Source: Hemicordylus capensis (taxonomy: Eukaryota > Chordata > Lepidosauria > Squamata > Cordylidae). Taken from it: a stretch of 64,000 nucleotides of DNA. The notes under the pieces are model-generated. The model saw only the letters and a list, made by a program, of their open reading frames with translations. It did not search any database and was not told the origin of the DNA. The translations under genes were made by a program, and so were the position numbers. Below are positions 32,600 to 43,328 of this stretch, in pieces (the stretch's first letter is position 1; the number at the start of each line of letters is the position of its first letter). The stretch covers positions 13,402,001 to 13,466,000 of the forward strand of contig NC_069661.1 of assembly GCF_027244095.1 (NCBI RefSeq), in the 5' to 3' direction.

Positions 32600-33045
32600 C
32601 ATTCGTTCAGGGGAATAGGTGTCTGGATTCTGTGCATATCTGATCCTTGAACATGTGGCGATTGAGGAGACAATCATGCTAAGGGAGGCTCAATTGTTGT
32701 GCATGTGGGACAGGGCCTTCTTGGTCATTGCCCCCAGGCCTTGGAATGCTCTCCCAATGGGCATCCACTCTTTAATCTACTTCACAGTTTTAGAAAGCAG
32801 GTAAAGACATGCCTTTTTACTTGGGTGTTTATATTTTAAGAGGTGCTGTATTCCTTCTTCAGTGCTGTTTCTGTTTGCGGAACTTTTAATGTTTTATTGG
32901 GATTTTTTTATTTTAATTTTTATAGATTTTATTGCTTTAAATATGCTGTAAACCACCTTGGGGGTTTTTTTTGGAAGGCGGTATGTAAATTTGGGTGTTT
33001 CATTTGTAAATGAAAGGCGGTATGTAAATTTGAAGATAAATGAAT
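32600..33045 (+). mobile_element. CR1/L2-type LINE 3' end
   Basis: The frame reads LREAQLLCMWDRAFLVIAPR followed by PWNALPMGIHSL, a LINE C-terminal motif ('RAF.VVAPRLWNALP'). Then comes a 3' UTR with ACCACCTTGGGGG and GGCGGTATGTAAATTTG; the last motif is repeated twice. Confidence 0.8.
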
Positions 33046-34576
33046 CTTAAGACCTTAGAAGCTTCTTGGAAAGAGAAAATGAAATAGCTAAGCTACAATG
33101 AGGTCCAAGAGAGCCGGGCCTCTTTTATGACTCTCGGCCTCCAGGCCAGCTTTAGGTGTATGTGGCCTCTGCAACTGAACAGGGTGCCACACTTTGGGTG
33201 CGCTGTGCATGGTGCATAGCCTTGGTTAGAATATGCAGCGTCCCAAGTGGTACCCAAGAGTATGCTATTTGGTCACACACTCCTAAAGCCAGTCCTGAGT
33301 AGGAAGTCTCAACCACAAGACTTGGTGGTGGTCTGCAGTGGGACAGTTAGGGCATAGGGCTGCTAGCAGAGTTGGGTTCTAAAGAAATCGCCTTGAACCA
33401 TAATTCATAACTGTAGGAAACTTTTCTTAAAATAAGGAAGACTTAGCTGGGTTACGTCTCTGTCTGGATGGAGAGAGGAGTCTGTGTCTCTCTCTTTGTG
33501 CCTATCTTACACAAAGCTGGTATACAGGGAATTCATTGACATATGAATCCCCACCACATCCTTACATCTTTAAAGGCAAGATTAACCCTTTGCCTTCTGG
33601 CTAAGGACAGCCCAATTGCCATTGCAATCCCAACAAAGGCAGCACCACGGAATCCAGTGAGGGGCCACCTTCTCCCACTCAGCGCAAGGAAACAGCCATC
33701 CCACTGACCGTTTGTTCAATGACAAGCCTATTTCCAGCCTCCCTTTCCTGCTATTGTTGTGGCATTTGCAGCAGTGCCTGCTATGCAGCTCTTGGGATCG
33801 TGCTCCCTTCCATGCTGCAGCCGTCGGCTCCAGAGGGTGGGCCACATTGCACTCCATGGGCAGGAATGCTGGGTTGCTTCAGCTAGCTTCTTCTGCCTCA
33901 GTGGTGGCCCAAGACCATGGTATGCCAGCCTGAGGCAGGGTGCCCAATTCTGCCCTGCTGCATGCAACCTTCATCCTCCTCTTTCCCTTTTTTTAAAAGC
34001 AGCAGTAGCAGCAATGACTACCACTTGATTCCATGCATGCAAGTGTGTGTGTGTGTGCGCGTACACACACTCACTCACTCAGTTCCACCTCCTCCTCATC
34101 CTTTGTGGCTGTGATAGCTGCCACAAAACACTGCAGATACCCTCCTCTACCTCTTCCCTTATGAACTGCTGGGCTGGTTATGAAAAGGAGGGGAATTCAT
34201 AATCAGCCAAGCAGCACATGAGGGAAGCGGCAAAGGAGAGGATGTGTCCCCCACGCCAAGGTAGGCAGGTGGTGGCAGCAAAGAGGAGGAGGAGGCAGTC
34301 AAGAGAAGAAGGAGAAGACAAAGAGCTGCTCCTTGGTGTGGAACAGGAGAGGAAGGTAATGGAGGATGGTGGGAGCAATAATTTGCTGCCGGAAGCAACT
34401 GCCTCACTCTGCCTCATGAGTCACCTCTGGTCCTCCTTCATGTGACACATCATACCACATCTTCCTCTGCAGCTGGAATCCTGAAGGAGAAGGTGGGCAA
34501 CATGCTGGGAGCCACACTGCCTGTGGCTACCAGATGGAGATGTCTGCCAAATCCAGTTTCACAGAGGGCACCAGAA
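33046..34576. other. Unassigned sequence left of the chemokine duplication
   Basis: No supported exon. There is a GT-rich patch near 34043 and purine-rich GGAGGAGG runs near 34270. A minus-strand stretch near 33590-33650 (AAFVGIAMAIGLSLARRQ) looks like a short hydrophobic segment but has no full-length gene around it. Confidence 0.4.
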
Positions 34577-34739
34577 GCCGACCCTTCCCTCTGCTATTGT
34601 TTCAGAAGGCTATAGTGGATCATGATTTAGCTAAATTTGGGGGAAGTCAGGGCTAAGGCTTGTAGATTAAGGGCCTTCTAGCTCTTCCCCCATAAATTGA
34701 GCACTGAGTGAAACAAACATGAGGAGGGAGAGAATTCTA

Positions 34740-34900
34740 CAATGGACAGGTCTCTTTGGTGGTGGCACCAAAATGTTGGAATGTCCTCGCTAAAGAAATA
34801 TATCATGCTCCATCTTTTTCCACTTTCAGGCAGGCTTTAGAGCCCACTTATTCAAACAGACCTTTAATGTGTAATGCTTTGCTGCTTACTATTTTTAAAG
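34740..34900 (+). mobile_element. LINE C-terminal scrap present in both arms
   Basis: The frame reads VAPKCWNVLAKEIYHAPSF, a decayed form of the LINE 'APRLWNALP' motif, followed by FRQALEPTYSNRP. The equivalent lies near 47800-48170 in the other arm, so the insertion predates the duplication. Confidence 0.6.
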
Positions 34901-35267
34901 TTAGGATTTCTTATTAGTGTTTAACTGTCCTATTGTGTATTTGATTATGTGGCTGAATCCCTAATTTTTGCACACCATTTTGCATATACATTGTTACAGA
35001 AAAACATGCTATAAAGGTCATAACCATTAATAATAAAGAACAATAAATAATTATATGTTTAATGAGCAGCAAGGCAAACAGGAAAAAGTTTAATGAGAAA
35101 ATTAATATTAGCAGAATGAAGAATGTGAAGAAGGGGAAACATAACCATAAAAGGGCAGCTGTTTGTTTTATAAAAAATGGCCAGGAACGTGAAAACTCCC
35201 TTTGTCCATCCTTTCTGCATGGCCAGAAATTCGGGACTCCACCTACTGTTCCATTTTGGCAGCTCAT

Positions 35268-35362
35268 TTCTTTGAAATGGCTACAAATGGGAAGCGAAAG
35301 TGCACGGGGAAAGGGAAATTCCCCAAAGGATGGGGAAAGTGGGTGAGAGCAGCAGATAAATA
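35268..35362 (+). promoter_or_regulatory. Chemokine promoter 1: GAS, ISRE/IRF, NF-kB, TATA
   Basis: In order there is TTCTTTGAA (35268-35276, STAT1 GAS consensus TTCN3GAA), GAAGCGAAAGTG (35291-35302, ISRE/IRF-like with core AANNGAAA), GGGAAATTCC (35313-35322, exact NF-kB GGGRNNYYCC) and GATAAATA (35355-35362, TATA-like). The start codon is at 35451, so transcription should begin around 35385-35395. This is the layout expected of an interferon-gamma- and TNF-inducible CXCL9/10/11 promoter. Motifs are seen; function is inferred. Confidence 0.78.
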
Positions 35363-35450
35363 GTAGCCTGAATGCTGCTTCTCTCCACACACCACATTTC
35401 CTACTCCAACAGCAGAATTGGAAGCAAGAAAAGCCTGAAGGAAAGTGAAG

Positions 35451-38178
35451 ATGATCAAGAAGTCCTTTCTCATCCTCCTGCTTCTTCTCCTTGGAACAGT
35501 TTTTACACAAGGTAATATTCTTTAAATATTAATGTAATATTATTTTATTTTCTTCTGTTCCATGCTGTTGACAAAGGGACATTCTAGAGTTTTGCTTATT
35601 GTCAGTCCATTTTGAGGTAGTTTGAGGGAGATGGGCACTTTCACCCCATTTTTTCGCTGGAGATTGCCAATGACCCTTTCTCCCCATTTCCAGGGCACAG
35701 TGACTGTTTCCTATGCCAGGGGGTTCCCAAACTTGAGTCAACAGATGCTGTTAGATTAGGCATCATCCTCCCTCCCTCTTTTTCTTCTCAAGCTCCCTTG
35801 CTTGCGGAAACTTTGCATTGGTGTGAACAATATCAAGCAAGTAAAATTGTTTCCCAGCATGGAGGTAAACAAAGCCATGCAAAAGGAAAGAGGTCAGCTC
35901 CTGAATTTCTGGTTGTTAGCCCACTATTAAAGGCACAGGAGCAGGCCAGGTTTTTTTTTTTAAAGGCAACCCTATAGTGCCCAGAGTACTGCACTATAGT
36001 ACAGTACATAGGGAAGAAACTGCAACCAAAAAAGAAAAGAAAAGATGAAAAAGTCTAACTTTTCTGGATTTTGCTAGAGGAGAAATCACTCTCAATAGAT
36101 TATCATAGAAAATCTCCTGCAGAGAAGTTGTTAACAAATTGAGTGTGCCTGTGTCTAACTCGATGCCTCTGTGCTGTTCATTGAAGGAATGCCAACTTCT
36201 ATGGGTAGAGGACGCTGTCTTTGCCGAGGAACCATAACCATGAACTCTGTCCTACCAAAGCGCATTTCTGGAGTTGAATACCACCGGCCAAGCAGCAACT
36301 GTGATCAGGAGGAACTGGTGTAAGTAGATTTGCCTGTTTTTACATTTGTAGCCAGCTGATGCAGATGTCTTTTGCCTTTAGTTTACTTTTTGTTTTAATT
36401 TAAAACAACCCCAAGAGGGTGAATATACTTTTAAAAACCAAGAGATTGGATATACTTTGACTTAAAGAAATTCTAGAAAAAAGCATAATTTATACAAATC
36501 AAATAAATAAATAAATACATACATACATACATACATACATACATACATGTCAAGAGTTCTCAAACCTGTGTACCCAGATGTTGTTGGACTACTATTCCCA
36601 TCATCACCAGCCACAATGGCTAAAGGGAATGATGGGAATTGTAGTCCAAAGACATCTGGCGACCCAGATACAATTCCTATCCTACAGCATGTTATCTACA
36701 GATAAAAATGAACCTTCTCCGAGGCAGTATGTAAAGCGTATTAACAAAATGCATAATAGGTATTAAATGTTGAATATCAGTAGTAATATTAATTAATTCC
36801 TTGCAGAGTCACTTTCAAAAGGAGTGGGCAGAAAGGATGCCTCAACATTTCTTCAGACCAAGGCCGGAGAATAAAAGCGGTAAGCAAGGGGGCCATATTG
36901 AGCAAGGGCACAATTGAGAGGGCACAAGGAAAGCGGCCTGGTGGTCCAACATCTCATCCAGGGGAAAAGAGAGGCGTGAAGTCTGAACGATGCTGTGTAA
37001 CTATACAAATACTAGTATGACCAATATTTATATATCACTTTTCAACAAAAGTTCCCAAGGCAGTTTACATAGAAATGAATGAATGAATGAATGAATGAAT
37101 GAGGATGGCTTCCTGTCCCCAAAAGGGACCACAATAAAGAAACACAAGATAGACTCCAGCAGCAGCTACTGGAGGGATGTTGTGCTGGGGCTGGATAGGG
37201 CCAGTTGCTCTCCCCCTGCTAAATAAAGAGGATCGCCACTTTTAAAAGGTGCGTCTTTGCTCAGGTGACAGGGGACAGAACTAATTTTTATTCAATCATA
37301 AACCTCTTTCCTGATGTGTTTCTAGCTTAAGAGAGCTCTTCTTCCAAGGTACTTGCATAGTGTGGTAACTTTCCTTGGGGATTGTAGTCCAAAATCCAGA
37401 AAAGTCCAGGAAAATCCATAAATATGTATATCTGAAGAAAGATATTGAAGCTATTCTCACGATCACTGAAAAGCGGGCTAAGGGAGCTTAGCCCGCTTTC
37501 CATGGATCGTGGGAACCACTGGGCTCACCAGCGAGCCCGGTAGTCCCAAGGCGGCTAGCCCGCCTAGTTACCCCTCCCCTTAGACGAGGTTAATGGAGCG
37601 AGCGCGCTGTTAACCTCATCTTTTTGCTCATGTGTTGCTGTGGCATGCAGCGACACATGAGTAGACCCCCGACTAGGAGGCTGCAAACAGCCTCCTGGGC
37701 TCAGGGGGTCTCTCCAGGATGCCCCGCGCACTCGCCCAATCCCCCCAATCCCCGTAGCCCTCGCCGGCTCCGTAATGGAGCTGGCAGTTGTGTGGGCGGC
37801 CAATCCAGCCTAGATCATCTTCAGGGAGAGCAGGTTAAGCTCGCTCTCCCAGCAGAACCCCCTCCGGTGCTTCACACCGATCGTGTGAAGTGCCTCAATG
37901 TACTATACAATTTCCTCTGAAGAAGATGCTAGAAAAGTATCAGGCAAGAGGTTATATGGAGAGGAGAGCTGGTCTTGTAGTAGCAAACATGACTTGTCCC
38001 CTTAGCTAAGCATAAGAACTGCTTTTTGGTTACATCACATCGTTGAGATTCCACCCATACCAACGTTTTTTCTTGACTTTCTCATCCCCATTTGTTTCAA
38101 ACAAGCAAACATTAGTTGTGGAAAACAAATGGTTTTGTTTTATTTCCCTTACAGGCTATTATGAAGAAAAAGAAATAA
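35451..38178 (+). CDS. CXCL11: CXC chemokine, CXCL11-like, copy 1 (four exons)
   Basis: Exons 35451-35511, 36187-36319, 36807-36879 and 38155-38178 (TAA at 38176-38178) give 96 residues, against 94 in human CXCL11. All introns are GT-AG with phases 1, 2 and 0, as in CXC chemokine genes. Residues 1-21 are a signal peptide (MIKKSFLILLLLLLGTVFTQ then G). The mature protein begins MPTSMGRGRCLCRG; GRCLC is the CXCL11 form of the CXC motif, and there is no ELR before it. The four cysteines are at residues 31, 33, 59 and 76. The tail GRRIKAAIMKKKK is basic and should bind heparin. As a secreted CXCR3-type ligand it would recruit T and NK cells (family knowledge). The donor of exon 3 fixes phase 0, so translation stops at the early TAA although another frame of the last exon stays open. 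Orthology to CXCL11 rather than CXCL9 or CXCL10 is likely but not certain. Confidence 0.92.
36518..36548. repeat. (CATA)n microsatellite in intron 2
   Basis: About eight ACAT units after an AATAAATAAATA run. It lies directly next to a palindromic MITE. Confidence 0.95.
36550..36665. mobile_element. Short palindromic MITE, copy 3 (intron 2, chemokine 1)
   Basis: The arms CCCAGATGTTGTTGGACTAC and TGTAGTCCAAAGACATCTGG fold back. The equivalent element at 45999-46108 is in intron 2 of the other gene copy, so it was present before the duplication. Confidence 0.85.
37018..37265 (-). mobile_element. LINE 3' UTR fragment in intron 3 (shared by both arms)
   Basis: TATTTATATATCACTTTTCA, CAACAAAAGTTCCCAAGG and GGGCCAGTTGCTCTCCCCCT are the antisense of the LINE tail at 42690-42960. 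The same insertion is at 44935-45180 in the other arm. An (AATG)n run at 37076-37101 expands within it. Confidence 0.75.
37455..37895. mobile_element. GC-rich foldback element in intron 3, left arm only
   Basis: The ends TTCTCACGATCACTG and CCGATCGTGTGAAG are roughly inverted. Inside are the hairpin AGCGGGCTAAGGGAGCTTAG with CCCGCTTTCC and ACTCATGTGTCGCTG-type inverted blocks. I do not see it in the right arm, so it probably inserted after the duplication (or was lost there). Confidence 0.65.
37958..38013 (+). mobile_element. SINE family B, 5S-like head fragment
   Basis: GGAGAGGAGAGCTGGTCTTG and CTTGTCCCCTTAGCTAAGCA; the copy breaks off inside the 5S-like region. Confidence 0.8.
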
Positions 38179-38905
38179 AGATCATGAGCCAGAAAGAAGG
38201 AGAAGAGAGTAAAAATATAAATGGGCATTTAAGATGCATCATGGAGGCTCGTCACTCAACATTGGAAAAGGGCTAAGTGCATGCAGCCATTATATTAACT
38301 GCTGTTTTTGGTTTTTTGCAAAGGAGAATGGAAAATGTAGGGAATTCTCCTTTGGAGCTTCTTTTCCCTCTTAGCTCAAAGACTGTTTTTGCTGTGAGAG
38401 GAAACAGAAAAGGAAGCTCAAGGAAAATAATGTCACAATGTGGGTGATCTCCAAAGTGCTGATAACCATGTGGCTTTGGCTGCAATGCTCTTCTATCATG
38501 CCAAATGTAGTCCTGTATTTATTTCTCCTATCTTGCATGCATAGCCAGCTAGTTGGGAGTGAACAACGGGTGTTTGCTTAATGGCTGTTGGGGGTCTGGT
38601 TTGTTTGCAGAGCCAACTTTAGAATATATGCTTGAGATGCCAAGCGTACCTAGGGGTGGGGTTGTAAAAGTGGGTTGCCCAGTCTGGGGGTGGGGGGAAA
38701 TGTCTGCTGTGAGTAGAGCTAAAAGTAGTTTGAATCTCTGCCAACCCCCGCCCAAAGCGGCAGTTCTCCGTTTGTGTTTCACACTGACAGCTTTGGAAAC
38801 TCTGGGGTTCTACTGTTATTTTGGAACCAGCATAACTGATGTACTTGCTTACTATGTGTAAAAAGAGAGAGAGAGAGTTATTTTTTTAGATGTGTTTACT
38901 TTGTA

Positions 38906-38911
38906 AATAAA
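38906..38911 (+). promoter_or_regulatory. Poly(A) signal of chemokine copy 1
   Basis: AATAAA lies about 730 bp after the stop codon and is followed by T-rich DNA. The same signal is kept at the matching place in the inverted copy. The long 3' UTR includes an open alternative frame in its first 100 bases that is not expected to be translated. Confidence 0.7.
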
Positions 38912-39329
38912 GCATTTTTTTAAAAAAGTTCTTCCGTGCTCTCTTTCCTCCAAAGGACAATGACCTTTTAAAGTGCAGGGGCTGCCTATCGAGGCTTGCA
39001 ATAGTCAGCTCTGAAATAATAGCTTCCTAGGAGCAGGGATGGCATTTGGGGTGTGGCCATGCAGGTGGGGTCACAGAAGGAAGTCCCCCTTTCCCATTGT
39101 TCGATAACTTTTATTTTAGTTATGCCTCAGGAACACATTGATTTCTGGCCCACCCCCTGAATCCATTCACTGGGGCCACAGTCCTATGCACATTTCCCAG
39201 GATGTCAGTCTTCCAAGAAGACAGGTTTAGGACTGCACAGCATGTAGCATCCAGACAATGGAAGGAGACTAGGCATCAGGGAGGATGGCCACCTTGCAGC
39301 CTGGTTGATAGTGGTTTAAAGCCGTAAGG

Positions 39330-39850
39330 GGTGGTGTGGTTGGACCCAGTCTTGGAGAGCTGGCTTAATCTATGCTCTGTCATGAAGGTCAGTGGGTAAG
39401 GTTGGGTCAGTCACTCTCTCAGCCTAGACCACCTCACAGAGTTCTTGGGAGGATAAATGGCAGAGCACGGAAATACATGCATTCCACGACAAACTCCTTG
39501 AAAGAAATATGGTATAGAAAAATGCTATAAACTAAACTGGGAAATAAGGCACTTCCTTACTTCTCAAACTTGCATTCTCACATGCTGTTGGATTACAGCT
39601 CTCATAATCCCCAGCCACAAAGACCACTGTGGCTGAGGATGATGGGAGTTGTAGTCCAACAATATCTAGGGGCCTAAGGCTGAGAACTCGGCCTTAAAAG
39701 AGGTGGTGTGGTTGGACCCAGTCCTGGAGATCTGGCTTAATCTATGCTCTGCCATGAAGATCAGTGGGTAAGTTTGGGTCAGTCACTCTCTCTCAGCCTA
39801 AGCCACTTCTCAGAGTCCTGGGGAGGATAAATGGGGAGTGGAACACACAT
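39330..39850. repeat. Two-copy local direct repeat
   Basis: The block from GTGGTGTGGTTGGACCCAGT to GAGGATAAATGG (about 39328-39460) recurs at about 39700-39835 with few changes. A palindromic MITE lies between the copies. Confidence 0.75.
39567..39689. mobile_element. Short palindromic MITE, copy 4
   Basis: ATGCTGTTGGATTACAGCTC pairs with GAGTTGTAGTCCAACAATAT around a CCACTGTGG centre. Confidence 0.8.
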
Positions 39851-41121
39851 GCATTCCACCCGAAGTATATATGTTTTGCCCAGACATTCCATCCAATAAA
39901 GATGGGGGGAAAGGCAATTTAAACAAAATGGTACAAAATTGGGAAATAAGGCAGCTGTGGTCTGGAACCCAGCTCTCCAGCCTGGGACTTACTGACAGTG
40001 TACAGCCAGAGTCCACAAAACTCAACTCTAGACAGTACTGTAGTATATTAATCTAAAAACAAATAATCACTAGTGTAACGACCTTTCCAGGTACCTGGCA
40101 AGATATGAAAATTATTAAGAGTTGCACACAATATAAGAAATTGGGGGAAATGGGAGTAAAGAAAGGCATGCAGGCATTAAAAAAGAAAAGAAAATACCAA
40201 AAAGAAAAAAGAAAAAGAAAAGAAAGAAAGAAAAAGTGATTAGCTAACACTGAGTTTTACTTTAGTTCAGCATTTAGCAGGTCCCTGGCTTAGAGAGCAT
40301 TAATCTCTAGAGTGTCTCCCTTTCTGGACACCAGCAGCAGATGGAAAATAGTGCAATGGTGACTAACAACTGGTGACAAAATGGCTAGGCTCTTGACCCC
40401 TATTTATAATAATTAGAAAAGGAGAAGGCTTTCCAACTCTTCCAGAGATAGACTGCTCTTGGATCCAATGAGAAGAGCTGGCATGTCTCTGATGGAATGC
40501 TGGTCCCGGGTCAATCCAGGGTTGAGGTTTTCCCTCCAAACTTAATGTCCCTCCTCCTCAATGGGTCTAAATGTACCCCATCAGACTGCAACATGAAACT
40601 CCAGCCGACCACCTTGGTGTTCCCCTCTTCAGGACAGGTGATATAGCCTCTAGCCCAGTTCCTTCAGGGCTGAATCTATCCCTTTCTCTTATTTCTGAAA
40701 TCTTGCCCCTCTATCTTAAAGTACCTCTCTAGCCTGCCTGGGAATCTACACATAATTTGGAACTTTAAGTTAAACATACCTTACAATAGCCTGCTTCTTA
40801 GCATATTTGTAGTGCCTTTAAACTAGGGCCACATAGTAATTTAGTCTGATTGTACTTGTAATAAACTCCTTTTTGATTTAATTAAAATCTCTCTCTCAAG
40901 CCGGTTTTCTTGACTACATACGCTTGCACAAATTAAGGCTGATTGGAACTGCCTCCCCTTTTGAGCTAAATTCCCCACATTTGCCCGAACTGGGGGTGCC
41001 GACCAAATATCCTTGTGGCAGTTTCATCAACAGTCTACTTTGAACTGGTTGCCTGTCGTGAAAAAGGGATCAAGACTCTACTCTGATGGCTCAGTATCTT
41101 CAGTAACAAGAGGCAGAGATT

Positions 41122-41780
41122 CAGGCGTGGAGCCAGCCAAGCGGAGGCCTGGGTCCAACTCCACTCAGCTGCCCCCTCCGCATACGCCCATGCGTGTGAT
41201 GTCATGCACACGGGGCGTGGCTTGGGCTCAGGAGGAGCCCAGAGCAAAGCGAACTACCCCCTCCCACGCCCGGGCCCGGGCGAACTCTCATAGCCCGGGC
41301 AAACTCTCCTGCAGTTATTTCAGGCAGCGCTGGCTGCTTGATAGGACGTTTTCCCCTTTCTCTCCCCGGCTGCCCAATAGAACGTTTTTCCCTTTGGAAA
41401 ACGTTCTGTCGGGCAGCCGACGCTGCCCGAAATGATGAGCTGAAAGCTCGCTTGAGCTCTCAGGAGCCCGGACCAGGCCCCTTTGAATGTGACATCACAT
41501 GCAAAGGGAGCATGGCCTGGGCTGCAGAGAGCCCGTGTGAGCTCTCAGCTCGTCATTTCCGGCAAAGAGAGGGAGAGAAAGGGGAAAGCGTCCTATCGGG
41601 CAGTTGGCGCTGCTGGAAATAACTAGCAGAGAGTTCGCCCGGGCTCTCAGCGGCCTGGGCATGGGAGTGGGGAGTTTGCTCTGGGCTCCTCTGGAGCCTG
41701 AGCCACAGGGCTTTGGCGGCCTTTTTCATTGGCGGCCCGGGTTCTTTGAACCCATTGGCCAAATGGTGGCTCCGCACCTG
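41122..41780. mobile_element. Non-autonomous hAT MITE, 659 bp
   Basis: The ends CAGGCGTGGAGCCA and TGGCTCCGCACCTG are near-perfect inverted repeats, with a perfect 8-bp duplication CAGAGATT on both sides (41114-41121 and 41781-41788). The GC-rich interior has several inverted copies of blocks such as GAGCTCTCAG and GTTCGCCCGGGC. No transposase. Confidence 0.93.
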
Positions 41781-41929
41781 CAGAGATTGTCCTCATTCAG
41801 TAACGAATGTGAGGAATGTCCCTCACTCGAGACACTCAGGGTGGAGAGTGGAAGCCTTAATCCTCGAGCTAAGAAGGAGGTCTGCATTTTGTCACAGCAT
41901 TAAGGAGGCTTATTTTAACTACAGCAGGG

Positions 41930-42055
41930 GTGCTCCAAATTGGGTCTCCAGATGTTGTTGGACTACACTTCCCATAATCCCTTTGGCCATTGTGGATGGG
42001 GTTGATGGGGGTTGTGCACTCCAGCAAGATCTCGACTCAAGTTTGAGAACTCGTG
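41930..42055. mobile_element. Short palindromic MITE, copy 5
   Basis: CCAGATGTTGTTGGACTACA against GGGGTTGTGCACTCCAGCAA; more diverged than other copies. Confidence 0.75.
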
Positions 42056-42211
42056 GACTATAGATTGCTTATGTTAGAAATACACTTGTAACCCTGTGAA
42101 AGGAAAAACAGTGGCGGGGAGGGGGGTGCGGGGACTATTTTGCATTGGAAGTGGAGGGAACTCCTTTGTGATTCTGTCGGGTCTTCAGTACATGTCACTG
42201 GAAGCTGTAAG

Positions 42212-42650
42212 TGTTAGAGGTTGTTGATTTTTACCCACAATAGTTAAAACAGCAGAGCACTAAGGAATGAGCACACACTCCAGTTACAGAGTAGGTAGCA
42301 GAGGATGGTTTGGATATTGCAGCTATTTAAAGAAAACACATGGAGATCCTTGTATGACTAAACACTAAATATTTATTGGTTAAATACACTTAGATAGGAA
42401 AGACCTATCTCTAATCTAAAGGACTACATAGTGGATAGGTAAGGAGAGAGAGAGAGATGTTTCCATCTGCTCTCTAGGAGGAAATGAAGGATTGTGACTC
42501 AGCACAGGAAGTGCTGCAGAGTCAGTTCAGGGGTCATAGAGTAGGGACAGATAGGGAAACCCTGACTCACTGTCTCTACTCCCAATGCCCCTAGTGGTCA
42601 TTAGGACAGTTGGTGCAAAAGGTCGATGCACTGGAAGTTCATCTCCAACA
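42212..42650 (-). mobile_element. Solo LTR, copy 2
   Basis: A 439-bp segment reading TGTTGGAG... to ...TCTAACA on the minus strand, flanked by the 5-bp duplication GTAAG (42207-42211 and 42651-42655). It is the same LTR family as 4432-4880. It contains an AATAAA signal on the sense strand, as expected for an LTR. No internal region adjoins it. It lies in the spacer between the chemokine arms. Confidence 0.75.
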
Positions 42651-42689
42651 GTAAGTCCATCTTTGCACCAACCAGAAGGATGGAACAGC

Positions 42690-42975
42690 CATAACTCAGT
42701 GGTAGTGGGCTTGCTTTTTACACAGCAACTCCTGCTTACTGAGCAAAGAGACACCTTTTAAAGTGGTGACTCTCTTATATTTAGCAGAGGGAGAGCAACT
42801 GGCCCTATCCAGCCCCAGCACAGCACTCCAGTGGCTGTTACTGGCATCTGCCTTAAGTTTCTTTTTAGATTGTGAGCCCTTTGGGGACAGGGAGCCATCT
42901 TACTGATGTATTATTTATTTTTCTGTGTAAACTGCTTTGTGTACTTTGGTTGAAGAGTGGTACATATAAAAAGGC
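42690..42975 (+). mobile_element. CR1/L2-type LINE 3' UTR
   Basis: AGAGCAACTGGCCCTATCC, GATTGTGAGCCCTTTGGGGA and GTGTAAACTGCTTTGTG. It matches 61147-61330. Confidence 0.85.
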
Positions 42976-43170
42976 AGTCAAGACACATTGGTTCACCCAA
43001 GCTTTTAATTAGATACTGTTTTAATAGTTTGATGATTTTAATAGCTTTAACATTTTAAATTTTAAATTGTTGTAATGTTTTAACCTTTTTATTTGTTGTT
43101 TTTATTGTTTTGTTGTAAACCACCCAGAGACTTGTGTTTTGGGCGGTATACAAATACGTTAAATAGAAAT
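42976..43170 (+). mobile_element. CR1/L2-type LINE 3' tail
   Basis: CCCAAGCTTTTAATTAGATA then TGTAAACCACCCAGAGACTT and GGGCGGTATACAAATACG. Same tail as 1925-2135. Confidence 0.85.
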
Positions 43171-43183
43171 ATATCAATATATG

Positions 43184-43197
43184 TGGTAGTAGTAGTA

Positions 43198-43228
<31 letters not shown>

Positions 43229-43229
43229 A
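43184..43229. repeat. (TAG)n microsatellite
   Basis: About 15 GTA/TAG trinucleotides with two interruptions. Confidence 0.97.
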
Positions 43230-43328
43230 CCTTGCTGGGGACCCTGGAGAGTTGCTGCCAATCAGGCAGACAATGCTAGGCTAGATGGACCAGTGGTCTG
43301 ACTCAGTATAATGTAGTTTCATATGTTC
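43230..43328 (+). mobile_element. SINE family B tail
   Basis: GACCCTGGAGAGTTGCTGCC, GCTAGATGGACCAGTGGTCT and TTCATATGTTC; head missing. The start (TGGAGAG rather than TTGGAGAAG) resembles the tRNA-headed form. Confidence 0.8.

Larger units (their letters stand above)
34577..39155 (+). repeat. Left arm of the chemokine inverted duplication
   Basis: This arm aligns in inverted orientation with 43725-48362. Matching landmarks run from the outer block (GAATTCTAC and CACTGAGTGAAACAAA) through promoter, four exons and introns to the inner block (AGTTATGCCTC and CCCATTGTTCGATAACTTTT). The arm contains one whole chemokine gene. Boundaries are estimated by eye to within some tens of bases. Confidence 0.93.

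Noticed and set aside
33590-33650. Minus-strand AAFVGIAMAIGLSLARRQ as part of a membrane protein gene.
   Set aside because: Only a short hydrophobic stretch; no start, splice sites or family match.
34914-35510. The 198-codon minus-strand frame over the first chemokine promoter.
   Set aside because: It is antisense to the promoter and exon 1, with hydrophobic low-complexity content and no family similarity. The equivalent in the other arm is not preserved at that length.
38155-38276. A longer chemokine C-terminus: an alternative frame of the last exon is open for about 39 codons in both copies.
   Set aside because: The exon 3 donor fixes phase 0, which reads AIMKKKK and stops at TAA or TAG in both copies. 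That length matches human CXCL11. The alternative frame would need a different, unsupported splice site.
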